Part shown: one piece after another, positions 1 through 8,700 of the stretch
How the letters are laid out: each line of letters opens with the position of its first letter
Position numbering within the stretch: the first letter of the stretch is position 1
Program-made: the position numbers and the translations under genes
Origin: Chara braunii
Taxonomy: Eukaryota; Streptophyta; Charophyceae; Charales; Characeae
Length of the DNA: 34,522 nucleotides
Assembly (NCBI GenBank): GCA_003427395.1
Contig: BFEA01000148.1
Coordinates: 2,012,518 to 2,047,039, forward strand
Direction of reading: 5' to 3'
The notes under the pieces: model-generated
The model's database searches: none
Told to the model about the DNA's origin: nothing
The model's input: the letters and a program-made list of their open reading frames with translations, nothing else

Positions 1-29
1 TTTTTTTTTTTTTTTTTTTTTTTTTTTTG

Positions 30-103
30 CGTACGGTCATTGTAGCTCTCTATCTGGGTGATCTTTCAGTCTACATGGTAAATACAGCTATAATGACCGT
101 ACG
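30..103. mobile_element. 74-bp MITE with CGTACGGTCATT termini
   Basis: The left end CGTACGGTCATTGTAGCT and the right end AGCTATAATGACCGTACG are inverted repeats of 18 bp with one mismatch. There is no coding capacity. A diverged relative lies at 2541-2608. It directly follows a T28 run that begins the window. Confidence 0.7.
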
Positions 104-164
104 TTGTATTCGGTCGGGGGAAGATAGTAGGGTCGGTCAGGAATTCCGTTGATCTGCTTCATAA

Positions 165-287
165 GGGGCCTCGCTTCAGTACTGTCGAAATGCACAAAAG
201 ACAAAAATCATGGCGGTGTATAGTTCCACGTTATAGGGGAAGATTCACTCTCGTTTTGCACGTTTCGAGAGTAGTGGAGCGAGGGGC
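165..287. mobile_element. GGGCCTCGC-family MITE, copy 1
   Basis: It begins GGGGCCTCGCTTCAGTACT after a TAA and ends AGTAGTGGAGCGAGGGGC. The inner parts of the TIRs (GTCGAAATGCACAAAA against TTTTGCACGTTTCGAGAG) extend the inverted repeat to about 34 bp. The centre carries the family core 'ATGGCGGTGTAT...CACGTTATAGGGGAAGATTCACTCTCG', here given in outline. Confidence 0.7.
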
Positions 288-304
288 ATGAACTCGAACG
301 CCCG

Positions 305-471
305 GGGGCCAGGTCCCACTAGCAGCGTTGAGTTTCCTCCGCGCTTGAATCTGGACGCCTTCGTGGAGATGTGCGGTTGAGAAAAACTCAACGCGATTTT
401 TGCACATATCCACAGACACGACCAGATTCAGGCGTTGAGGAAACTCAACGGTGCTGGTGGGACCTGGCCCC
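305..471. mobile_element. 167-bp foldback MITE with GGGGCCAGGTCCCAC termini, copy 1
   Basis: The left arm starts GGGGCCAGGTCCCACTAGCA and the right arm is its near-perfect reverse complement, ending GTGGGACCTGGCCCC. The pairing continues through GTTGAGTTTCCTC and CTGAATCTGG, so almost the whole element can fold into one hairpin. It is homologous to 581-746. Confidence 0.75.
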
Positions 472-580
472 GGCTCGTTCTCGACGATGTATGGGTGTAC
501 CACACTCACCGCTCTTTTTTCTTTTTTTTGGTCGGGAAGCATTATTATAGATGCATTGCAAAATCAGTAGGACGAGGCCG

Positions 581-746
581 GGGGCCAAGTCCCACTAGCA
601 GCGTTGAGCTACCTCAACGCCTGAATCTGGACGTGTTTGTGGAGACGTGCAGTTCAGGAAACTCAACACCATTTCCGCACATCTCCCCAAAATCGTCCAG
701 ACTCAGGCGTTGAGGTAGCTCAACGCTGCTAGTGGGACTTGGCCCC
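581..746. mobile_element. 166-bp foldback MITE with GGGGCCAAGTCCCAC termini, copy 2
   Basis: The outer arms GGGGCCAAGTCCCACTAGCA and TGCTAGTGGGACTTGGCCCC are perfect inverted repeats, and the pairing extends through GCGTTGAGCTACCTCAACGC and beyond. It is homologous to 305-471 with scattered differences. A partial relative with CTAGATTCAGGCGTT lies near 3505-3615. Confidence 0.78.
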
Positions 747-821
747 GGGGGACCTCAAAATTCGACCTACCTCACGGCTCTTTTTTTCTTTTTCTTTTTT
801 TTTTCTTTTTTTTGAATGTAT

Positions 822-949
822 GGGCCTCGCTGCGCTAGTCTGCAGATGCAGAAAAGACGGAAAAAAGAAGGCAATGTATCGGTCCATGCCCTAGGGGTAG
901 ATTCAGTCTCGTTGTGCACATTTGGAGAAAAGAGTAGTGCAGCGAGGCG
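822..949. mobile_element. GGGCCTCGC-family MITE, copy 2
   Basis: The left end is GGGCCTCGCTGCGCTAGTC and the right end AGTAGTGCAGCGAGGC. The interior follows the family pattern (GACGGAAAAAAG..., GGGGTAGATTCAGTCTCG, TTGTGCACATTTGGAGA). It follows a T/C-rich tract at 780-813. No clear target duplication is seen. Confidence 0.6.
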
Positions 950-997
950 CCATGGGTGTACCAACTGGGCTAATAAAGCCCATAGGCGGGCCATTGT

Positions 998-1128
998 CCT
1001 CGCTCCACTCGCTCCACTATGCACCACGTGCATAGAAGACGAGAACAAATTATGTCGGTGCATCTTTCCATGTTCTAGGGGAAGATTCATTTCCTCTTGC
1101 ACTTTCGTGAGTCCGGGAGCGAGGCCCC
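998..1128. mobile_element. GGGCCTCGC-family MITE, copy 3
   Basis: It starts CCTCGCTCCACT and ends GGGAGCGAGGCCCC. The core includes GGTGCATCTTTCCATGTTCT and GGGGAAGATTCATT, the best-preserved form of the family core in this window. There is no coding capacity. Confidence 0.6.
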
Positions 1129-1145
1129 ATGTCTCAGTTATCTAA

Positions 1146-1281
1146 GGGCCTCGCCCTGCACACGAAACGAAAAACGAAACGAGTGCATCTTCTTGCAGAA
1201 AATGGCCAGATTCATGGGTTTACTATAAATAGTAACGAATGTATCTTGCCACCTTTCATGGGCCGATGCACATTGAGGCCC
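1146..1281. mobile_element. GGGCCTCGC-family MITE, copy 4, with TAA target duplication
   Basis: It begins GGGCCTCGCCCTGC and ends CATTGAGGCCC. It is flanked by TAA at 1143-1145 and TAA at 1282-1284. A 3-bp TAA/TTA duplication with GGGCC-type termini is the signature of PIF/Harbinger-type (Tourist-like) elements. Confidence 0.65.
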
Positions 1282-1291
1282 TAAGTTGTAA

Positions 1292-1411
1292 GGTCCTCGC
1301 TCCACTACTCTCCACGTGCACGAAAAGACAAAAGTTATGGCCATGTATCTTTCCATGTTCTAGCGACGGATGCTGACGCGATTTGCACATTTGCAGTGCA
1401 GTGAGCGAGGC
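1292..1411. mobile_element. GGGCCTCGC-family MITE, copy 5
   Basis: It begins GGTCCTCGCTCCACTACTCT after a TAA and ends GCAGTGAGCGAGGC. The core contains GCCATGTATCTTTCCATGTT. It sits 10 bp after copy 4 and immediately before the T29-G21 homopolymer block. Confidence 0.6.
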
Positions 1412-1412
1412 A

Positions 1413-1442
1413 CTTAGTTCTTGTTTTTTTTTTTTTTTTTTT

Positions 1443-1473
<31 letters not shown>

Positions 1474-1487
1474 CTTAGTTCTTGTTT
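1413..1487. repeat. T29-G21 homopolymer block between 14-bp direct repeats
   Basis: CTTAGTTCTTGTTT occurs at 1413-1426 and again at 1474-1487. Between the copies lie a T run (1424-1452) and a G run (1453-1473). The arrangement resembles a target duplication around a homopolymer insert, or a replication or assembly slippage event. Confidence 0.7.
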
Positions 1488-1506
1488 CGAGTATACGTGG
1501 GTCTTA

Positions 1507-2047
1507 GGGCCTCGCCACACCTATCTCCAAAACAGCCATTTGGAGAGAAGTGGCATCGCCACACCAACTCCCGAAAATCGCAGTCAGAAAGAATTTGGAG
1601 AGCGGTCAGAATGCGGTTCTTGGGAGTGCTCTCGAACTTTGTGGATCGCCCCGCGTGCGAAGCACCGGATTTGAGGAGTGGTCCGAGGCTCCTCCGATTT
1701 CGGCCCCAAACTGTAGAGTGCGCCTCGACTGACAACCATCTGTTGCCACCGTTTCGTCTGGGTTTGCCACACCACTCTCCAAATGTGAAAAAGACAAAAA
1801 TGTGGCGGGTGCATCTGACCATGTTCAAGCGGGAAGTTCATTCTCATTTTGCACATTTCGAGAGTGGTGTGGAGAGGCCCGTCGTCTGCACTCTCCAAAA
1901 ACTGTCGGGCCTCGTCTGACGAATTGGAGACTGCTGCCTTGGAGAGCGCAGTGTGGCGACGAGCCCTCTCGAAAGGTTTTCATATCTCCCCCGTTCGGGA
2001 GTGCTTCCGAACTTTTTTGCGTTTTCGGGATAGGTGTGGCGAGGCCC
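1507..2047. mobile_element. 541-bp Tourist-like MITE with TTA target duplication
   Basis: The termini are the 19-bp perfect inverted repeat GGGCCTCGCCACACCTATC. TTA flanks both sides (1504-1506 and 2048-2050), so both boundaries are well defined. The interior is non-coding, rich in short inverted repeats of GGAGAG/CTCTCC type, and holds a nested related element at 1760-1880. The termini and duplication point to PIF/Harbinger-type mobilisation. Confidence 0.8.
1760..1880. mobile_element. Nested GGGCCTCGC-related MITE
   Basis: It starts GGGTTTGCCACACCACTCTC and ends GAGAGTGGTGTGGAGAGGCCC in outline. The core (GGGTGCATCTGACCATGTTC, TTCATTCTCATTTTGCACAT) matches the small family copies. It lies inside the 541-bp element and shares its CACACC terminal variant. 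Confidence 0.55.
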
Positions 2048-2049
2048 TT

Positions 2050-2540
2050 ATTGCCTTCAGGGAACCCCCCAGTATATATGAATAGAAAAAAAAAAACAAG
2101 TCAAGAAAAGAAAGAAAAGACGAAAAAAAAGCAAAGGCGAAAACAAAAAAGAAACTGAATCTCGGTTCGCGTGAGAACGAACATGACTGGAATTGTAGAA
2201 TAATAGTAGAAGAAGGCCACCACTGAGGAACACAAGATAGAACGTAATGCATCATAGGTCGAGTTGGATGTGAAGTTGGCTGCGGGATGTAACAGTGAAC
2301 AGGGCTGGGTGTCTGATCTGCAGCTGGGGACGTGTTTGGCCAAGGAGTGCCTTGTGCCCAGCCCTGCAGGGGCTGCAATATGTTTGAAAAGAAAAGGAAA
2401 AAAAGAACGAATGTGAGTGGCTATGAGGCTAGGTGCGGGGTTTCTACCGGTAGAGGACACGAACAGCACCAGCGCACTCGTCATGATGTCTGTCTGCTGT
2501 GAGGAGGGGTAACATTTTCCTTTTTCCCCCCAACAGTAGA
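2050..2540. other. Intergenic, no gene seen
   Basis: A purine-rich tract (about 2085-2155) is followed by unremarkable sequence. Open frames here come from low-complexity sequence and have no recognisable domain. Confidence 0.5.
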
Positions 2541-2608
2541 ACGTTGGTCATTATAGCTGTGTATGTGGCAGAGATTTCAGACTAGATACATCGATAATGA
2601 CCGGGTGT
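2541..2608. mobile_element. Diverged second copy of the 74-bp MITE
   Basis: It shares GGTCATTATAGCT at its left end, ATTTCAGACTA-like sequence in the centre and ATAATGACC at its right end with the element at 30-103. Its terminal bases have decayed. Two copies in one window indicate a family rather than a chance palindrome. Confidence 0.6.
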
Positions 2609-2727
2609 TGGATTCGCTGCAGACTGTTTAGGAAATGATGGGAAAGCCCCACCGCTCACTAACAGGTGGAAAAGACAAAGAAGCATCCAGGATGTATCTT
2701 GCCACCTTGTATGGGAAGATGCATTCT

Positions 2728-2926
2728 CCTTTTCTTCTTCTTCTTCTTCTTTTTCTTATTCTTCTTCTTCTTCTTCTTATTATTCTTATTCTTATTATTA
2801 CTATCTTTTCAAAAAAAGATGGGCAATGTCTCCCGTATGGTTCCGGGCACTCCGGCCAGGTTCATATGGGGGTTGCGATTTCATTATACCAACCGGAAAT
2901 CGGAAATCGGGTCCGGCGTCCGTCAC
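2728..2926 (+). repeat. CTT/ATT tract plus GGGTCCGGCGTCC repeat end
   Basis: A (CTT)n/(ATT)n tract (about 2728-2806) is followed by a short A run and about 90 bp ending AATCGGGTCCGGCGTCC. That order matches the dispersed repeat at 12323-12428. This copy is diverged. A remnant of the GGGCCTCGC-family core (GGATGTATCTTGCCACC) precedes it at about 2690. Confidence 0.45.
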
Positions 2927-3640
2927 ATCAACAGTAAATTCTGGCAATAAGGTCGACACCGAAATAGTCACAGCACGAGCAAGCAGTGATGCGCAGTGAA
3001 AGCTAAGGCCAGTTTGGAGCCTAAAACTCAGGCCGCAAAACCCAAATATGTGTAGCGACGCCTAAAAGCAAGATGACCCAAGACGACCCAATCGTACAGA
3101 GCAACAAAAGAGACCACTATCTGCCAAGTGACAAGCGCGAACAACAAAGCCAAATAACCACAGCGAACAGCGAACAGTGAACAGCGAACAGCAGAACCCG
3201 GCAGTCGGGTCAGCCAGAGGTAGAAATCGAACTACTGACAAACTAGATAACATACGCTGCCAGCCAACACGGAGCACAAGCAATATGCCGGACCGAAAAA
3301 AAATTCTGGAAAAAACGCGAAGAATTTCAGTTCCGGCCGACCGACCATGCAGCGGTCAAGAAACTGTAGACACCCACGAAAACGGCTCGCAGCAAGCAGA
3401 AAAACGCCGAACAGTCTTAGATGAACGCAAAAAGAGGGGGGAAGAAGTAAAATAAAATCGAAATGGTCTGACCGGGGCGAGATCCCATCAGCAAAGAGGA
3501 TTGGATTCAGCTCCTGAATCTGGGCATGTTTTAAGCAAGAGATGCAGAAAAGCAGTCCGATCTTGACTTTCTGCACCTTTCCACGAACACGTCTAGATTC
3601 AGGCGTTCAGTCCAACCCACTTTTTGGTATTGGGTTCAGT
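2927..3640. other. Intergenic, short tandem repeats only
   Basis: It contains a small ACAGCGA-type tandem repeat (about 3168-3195) and a fragment related to the foldback MITE family (about 3505-3615, with CTAGATTCAGGCGTT). No gene is recognised. Frames on both strands lack domain features. Confidence 0.5.
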
Positions 3641-3644
3641 CCAA

Positions 3645-3755
3645 CCAACTGCGGTAGCAGGACCTCGGTTGCGCAGTTGGTGCATGCACGGAAACAGAAA
3701 ACAAACGATTCCAAATTAAACAAACAAGTAAACAAACAAACAAACAAACAAACTT
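3645..3755 (+). repeat. Hairpin with A-box-like motif and (CAAA)n tail
   Basis: CCAACTGCG and CGCAGTTGG form a short inverted repeat. GGTTGCGCAGTTGGTGCATG resembles a tRNA A box. A (CAAA)n tail follows at about 3708-3752. This is the layout of a short retroposed (SINE-like) fragment, but no good B box is visible. Confidence 0.3.
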
Positions 3756-4030
3756 GATTTTGGCAAAAAAAAAAAAGCAAGAACAAAAAAAACAAACAAA
3801 AAGTATTCCAATTGCCTACCATAGCGCTGTTGGTACATATGCATGAAGCAGACCTGCATTCCAATCGAAACGGGAAGAGTATTTCTGAGATAGCAAGTTA
3901 AAGAGTGCTTGAAATTGCCGAGCGACCTCGTTCCAATACGATCTGTCAGAGCTGTGAGAGCATGCCCTATCGATCCTTCAGCTATACCTATCTCTGTATG
4001 TATATACACACACAACCAGCACGCGCTCGC

Positions 4031-4035
4031 ACGAG

Positions 4036-4071
<36 letters not shown>
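4031..4071 (+). repeat. (GA)n microsatellite upstream of the bZIP
   Basis: This is a nearly pure GA dinucleotide run of about 40 bp lying 220 bp upstream of the bZIP ATG. It is probably in the promoter or 5' UTR. GA repeats of this kind are common in plant 5' UTRs and can bind GAGA-type factors; that role is inferred here. Confidence 0.85.
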
Positions 4072-4073
<2 letters not shown>

Positions 4074-4290
4074 TTGCACCTTGTGATGGAGAAATTGCAT
4101 GCCTGTTTGCAGGTGTTAACGGATTGTTTGGTTTGTTTCCGTATAATGTTTGGCGTTTGGCGGCAGGGATGGGCGAGGTAACAGTGGTTGTAGTAACCTG
4201 GAGCAAACAAATAATGCACGTGGTCCTGTTTGCCCTGCGAGTACGTCGTCATTGGAATCGTCGCTGTCCAATGGCTCTCAATACAGAGGG

Positions 4291-5225
4291 ATGGAGGCTA
4301 GTGGAAGTGGGAGGGTGATTTCCACGGAAGTGGCATTTGAGAAGGGGACGAGGAAGGGCGATATCATGTCTCGGCTAGATGGGCCCGTGTCGACGACATC
4401 CTGTCTGAATGCCCAGATGATCGGATGCTCTGATGGACCACCTGTCGCGAATGCCAACTGGCGCATGAGCAGCATGCCTTTGTCGCCGATGCCCCCCTTC
4501 TCCACGTACGGTTCCACGTACTTCCCTGCGCCCGCGGCGTTTCCTACGTACGGGGGTCTGAATGGCAATGCTATGCCGCTACGCAACGCTACGCAAATTC
4601 AGTCGAAGGCGGAGGAAACAGGAGTGCCGGTTATGGGCCTCCCGGCGCGTCCACTATGCTCCGACGCGGATGCGTCCGTCTCCTGGATTCCTCAGAGGAT
4701 GTCTTTCCTGCAAAATGGCTTTGGTTCATCCACCACACCTGACGTGCAGAACCTGGCGGCAAGGGGGAGTGCTCCTGTGAAAGGATTCAGCGAAGAGCTA
4801 GGCAACCTGGCGATATGTGGCGACGGTGAAGCAGCGGGAATGCCGTTGCCGATGGTGGCACAACGAGGACCACGATATTGCATGGACGGATCGTATGACA
4901 TCCAAAGCCTACCGCATGGATGCACAGCAATGGGGGCTTGTCATCAAGACATGATGGGTTATTCTCCCACCGATGGGAACGTTTCGTCGGACGTGGAAGA
5001 TGTCGTGATCGATGAGAAGAAGCGGAGAAGGTAAGGACCTGTTGGATCTCAGAGTACACCTATGGGTAACTTGCGTCTGATCCTGTTGGATGATCTCTCT
5101 GCCTGATGAGTGCATGTGTCCCATTTATCGGTGTGCGAGGACGGCAATTTGGTGCCATAGCTTCATTAGGTTGATTCAACACCTCCCTCCCCCCCCCCTC
5201 ATTTGAGACCACCAGTTTTTCAATC

Positions 5226-5257
<32 letters not shown>

Positions 5258-7568
5258 TTGATCTACAACAACGATTTGACAAGTACGAATGAAATGGGTG
5301 TATTTTAGTGATTCTAAAGCAATTATTAAAAAAAAAGGGATTGTAATTTGTAAAGCAATACCAACAAGCCTCGCTCAGTTGGTACACCCATGAACTGTTT
5401 AAATACAGACCCAAGTTAGAGTCCTGATGGACTGATAGACTTCTTATGCAATGCCCTGGTGCTTGTCACTGCTGTCTTGTCCAAGTTGCCCTCAATACCG
5501 GTGGGGTGATGGTGGTCCTGAGTGCTGGTCACGCTGAGGTAGCGATAGTAGGGACAGGGAGTGTGCAGGGAGTGTCAACGTGGTGATGGGTAGGGTAGGT
5601 GGCCTTATCGTGTCAGGACAACCATTGGCTGCCGCTGCCAGCAATCACTGCGGGTCTGGTCCTTGCCCTCTACTACAACACCCTGGGCTTTTTTTTGGGA
5701 AAAAAAAAGAAAAAAGAAGAAAAAAAAAGAAGACATATGCAATGAAACCATTCTGCATTACCTGCGGCTGGTCAGCTCGATGATGATGTCTCCAGGCCTT
5801 CGCCGTTTGGAAAAAAACTTTTAAAAGGGATTGTAATGCAACTGCACTGTCACAGTTTCTGTATGGGACCGGAAAGATGGCTAGTATATGCATTCATGAT
5901 CAGAGAGTGCTGGGGGGAAGATGGTAGCGAAAAGGAGCTGGTGCTTTTCAGAACTGTGTGGAAGGAGGAATTCCAATCTAACAGGGATGGCTCATCAAAG
6001 AAACAGTTGGCAACAAGGAAGATGAGAGAAGTGACTCTTGTGTGAAATGCCAGTGATGTCCTCCTTCACTCTTCTCTCTCCTATACGCAGTGTCGTATGT
6101 ACTACTGGCCTTGCCTTTTATACAGGGGTCTGCAATGGGTGTTCAATCCCAGAGAGACAGGGCCTCACTCCACTATACAACCCTCTGCATGCATTTGGAC
6201 GTTCTCAGCACCGGATACATTAGAAATGTCGGGCTCGTCCGAATGCACCTGGTCCAGAAAGCATCCAAATGCACGTAGAGTGTTGTGCAGTGGAGCGAGG
6301 CCCGCACACTGACCTCTGTGTGTGCAACCATGAGATTGTACCCACTTTTTGATGTCAAGCTTTCTCTTTAACCATGATGATCCCCGAGAACCAGGGGGGG
6401 TTCGAACTGGCATAAACAAACACCCCACCCACCACCACTTCATCCTAGACACCAGCGGCTTATCTTGCATATATGCCTCTCATGGAAAGTTCGCTTGATT
6501 TGTAAATTGTGGGAAACATGGCTACGAGTGTTTTCCTGATAAACTGCTGTGGCGGTGTCTTTTGACTGTCTTGGCAGGATGATGTCAAACCGTGACTCCG
6601 CTCGACGATCGCGTCAGCGTCGGCAGGAGAGGCTGGAGTTGTTGGAGCGGCAAGCAGCTCTCCTCCGCGTTGAGAATTCGAAACTGAGGTCCAGAACGAT
6701 GAGTGTGACCGATCAAATGCTCAGGTATGAGGAGGAGAACAAACACCTTATAGAAGAGCTGACGAGCCTAAAAGAGGAGGTGGCTTCCCTTCGTCGTGGG
6801 GGCAGCGGTGGATTGACTGGAAGTGGGATGGGAAACTCTTCCGATGCTGCGTGCGAAAGCAGTGGAAACGACGCCGAACAATGTCAAACGAAAGAACAGT
6901 GCGCTCCCGGCTGTTGCAAGGACGGCGAGATGGATGGGAACGGTGTTGATATGCTACACGGGACGAGTCAAACGGCGAAGAGGATGCGTAACGGCGTGGA
7001 GAAAGATGTGGCGGGTTCGAATGCTCAAAGAGGCGCAGGACCTACTGGCAACGATGCATCTTCTACGGAAGTCGACGAGATGGATAACAAGGAAGTTTTG
7101 GCAAATCTGAATCAGGACGAAACGAACAGGACGGCGTGCAGCTACCATAACGCGGTCTCAGCGCTGGGTAAAAACGACGCGGAAGGGGAATCCGGCATTC
7201 CCAAGGATGCGCCATCTTGTACTTGCACGAACCACTCCGTTGGGTCGTCTTCCCCTGATGAGTTGGACTTGGATGACACAGAGATGCTTGTAATGGACGA
7301 AGAGATGCTCAGAAGTGCAAGGCGAGTGGGGGAGGAAGGTGAGAGCGCCAGGAAGGGGGAGAGTTGCATGAGGATGGTGGATGTAAGATGTGATGGACAG
7401 AACCAAACAGGGTACAGGAGTGACTGTCTGTTTGGTTACGGCATGCCAAACACCTTATCTACTTCTGTGACCCCATGCAACTTCGACGGTCAAGGTTCGG
7501 ATGCGATGATCGCCAGTGGAAACTGGACTTTGGAAGAGCTGTTCTCGTTTAACTTCGAAGCCGAATAG
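4291..7568 (+). CDS. Plant-type bZIP transcription factor (G-box-binding-factor-like), two exons
   Basis: Exons are 4291-5030 and 6578-7568. The donor is AG|GTAAGG and the acceptor GGCAG|G; joining completes an Arg codon and restores the basic region KKRRRMMSNRDSARRSRQRR, which neither exon encodes alone. The product is 576 residues. N251-x7-R259-x9-L269 matches the bZIP signature, and heptad positions continue as L276, L283, V290, Y297, L304, L311 and L318. Such proteins bind ACGT-core DNA as dimers in the nucleus. Residues about 56-96 are rich in Pro, Met, Tyr and Phe and loosely resemble the MFMR region of plant G-box factors. An acidic Ser/Asp/Glu patch precedes the basic region. The middle of exon 2 is hydrophilic and poorly conserved in look; the C-terminus (NWTLEELFSFNFEAE) is an acidic-hydrophobic tail suited to activation. 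The start is uncertain: the frame is open back to a stop at 4144, and an acceptor-like CAG at 4164-4166 could join an upstream exon, adding about 41 residues. 4291 is the first in-frame ATG. Confidence 0.88.
5371..5424 (+). repeat. tRNA-like (SINE-head) segment in the bZIP intron
   Basis: TCGCTCAGTTGGT resembles a pol III A box, and AGTTAGAGTCC about 30 bp on resembles a B box (consensus GGTTCGANTCC). A weak CTGT/ACAG stem sits between them. No intact cloverleaf forms, so it is a tRNA-derived repeat or a pseudogene at best. Part of it (CAGTTGGTACACCCATG) recurs reverse-complemented near 954-970. Confidence 0.35.
5766..5840 (+). repeat. Dispersed repeat fragment shared with 18446-18530
   Basis: Both copies share GTTCGATGATGATATCTC-like sequence followed by a short A/T-rich segment with GGAAA...TTAAAA and ATTGTAATG-type sequence. 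The identity is partial. The class is unknown. Confidence 0.4.
6160..6303. mobile_element. GGGCCTC-family MITE inside the bZIP intron
   Basis: It begins GGGCCTCACTCCACTATAC and ends GTGCAGTGGAGCGAGGCCC, giving clear inverted termini. GCATTTGGACG and its complement form inner arms. The usual central core is replaced by other sequence. No target duplication is clear. Its position shows that the family inserts into gene introns. Confidence 0.65.
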
Positions 7569-7582
7569 AGAGAGAGAGCGTG

Positions 7583-7737
7583 AGGGCGTACTCACACTAG
7601 GACTTTTTCGACGCAGCTCTCGACATGATTGCATCAGATATGCATCCAGGTCCGTCTGTAATTGCGGCAAGATATGCATTTGGACCGCAATTGCGGTAAG
7701 ATGCATTTGGGAAAAAGTGCTAGTGTGAGTATGCGCT
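7583..7737. mobile_element. MITE with AGGGCGTACTCACACTAG termini in the bZIP 3' region
   Basis: The left end AGGGCGTACTCACACTAGGA, continuing with CTTTTTC, pairs with the right end GAAAAAGTGCTAGTGTGAGT, continuing ATGCGC. It starts 14 bp after the bZIP stop codon, so it probably lies in the 3' UTR. The interior has inverted AATTGCGGTAAGATGCATT-like repeats. Relatives are at 8182-8302 and about 23936-24010. Confidence 0.65.
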
Positions 7738-7739
7738 TA

Positions 7740-8180
7740 TTAGGTTGGTGCTCTTTGTCTTTCACCGCTGAGTGTTGTTTTATCACATTGTCGTTTTTTT
7801 TTTTTCACCCCCTTTTTTTGTGGCTTATCGCCATGTGTTGGCTCCTTATGTTATCTTCAGACACTGAGGAAGCATCTGCTTTGTGCTGGATACGTTTAAG
7901 CGTGAACGAACAATGGTTGGTACGCGAAACCCACCTTTACGACCTGGGCTCCTTTATACTCATCGTCTATTTTCACTTTCATCTACTTTGTCCGCGAGCC
8001 GATCAGAACTCAGAACCTCGGAACGCAGTTCTCGCGGCTCTGGACGTGATTACGGTCAGATACGTCCAGCGTTCCCTTCCCCTGATGAGCTGATCGAAAG
8101 TCTTCGTGCTGAGTGATTGCATGGTAGAACAGGTTCCAATAGGGTAAGAACGGTATATACTATATACGTGGCGGCATGTG
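7740..8180. other. bZIP downstream region, partial MITE copy, no gene
   Basis: About 8030-8075 carries CTCTGGACGTGATTACGGTCAGATACGTCCAGC-type sequence (given in outline) matching the interior of the MITE at 8182-8302. The rest is unassigned. A polyadenylation signal cannot be fixed from sequence alone. Confidence 0.4.
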
Positions 8181-8181
8181 G

Positions 8182-8302
8182 AGGGCATCTACTCACACGA
8201 AGACTTTTGGTACTCAGCTCTGGACGTAATTACGGTCAGATTCATCCAGCGCCGCCCGTAATTCTAGTCAGATACTTACAGGAATGTCCTAGTGTATGCC
8301 CT
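8182..8302. mobile_element. Second MITE of the AGGGCGTACTCACAC family
   Basis: The left end is AGGGCATCTACTCACACGAA and the right end GTCCTAGTGTATGCCCT. The interior CTCTGGACGTAATTACGGTC matches the partial copy near 8038. The inverted termini are less perfect than in 7583-7737. Confidence 0.55.
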
Positions 8303-8570
8303 GGGTCTCTGCAAAGGGGAGACTTATCTGCATGCCATTACGATTAGTGTTGCGCATGAACACTGCATCGGATGGAAGAGTACCGTTCGGTTAGAATTCT
8401 ACACGGACACGTATAAATGCTGAAATGATCGCTTGCCTAGCAGCTTTGTGGTGTCTGTATATTTGTGCAACGCAGCTTCGGTTTCTCTCCCCGTCGATTT
8501 CTACACTGATTTCGCAGAAGCATTCCTGACTGCTCAGCAGGTCCTTGAGGCTCTTTGACAAGTCTCCTTT

Positions 8571-8700
8571 GTCGACGGTTTGAACGCGTTTTTTTTTTCG
8601 GTCGACGGCATGAACAAGTTTCTTTTTCGGTCGGCGGCATCAACATTTTTTTGTTGTGGTTGACGGCATGAACAAGTTCTTTTGGTCGACGGCATGAGCG
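8571..8700 (+). repeat. Minisatellite, unit GTCGACGGCATGAACAAGTT plus T-rich spacer
   Basis: Five imperfect copies start at about 8571, 8601, 8630, 8659 and 8685, with spacings of 30, 29, 29 and 26 bp. Each is GTCGACGGCATGAACAAG followed by a T-rich spacer. It is not in a convincing reading frame. Confidence 0.75.

Larger units (their letters stand above)
5031..6577 (+). other. Phase-2 intron of the bZIP gene
   Basis: The intron begins GTAAGG and ends TTGGCAG and is 1,547 bp long. It interrupts the bZIP coding sequence inside the basic region, just before the invariant Asn. It holds an A29 run (about 5225-5253), a tRNA-like segment (5371-5424), a poly-purine tract (about 5699-5732), a dispersed repeat shared with 18446-18530, and a complete MITE at 6160-6303. 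Short open frames inside it show no coding character. Confidence 0.85.

Noticed and set aside
816-1145. Small proteins across the MITE cluster
   Set aside because: The frames run across MITE boundaries and repeat copies and do not keep frame between homologous copies.
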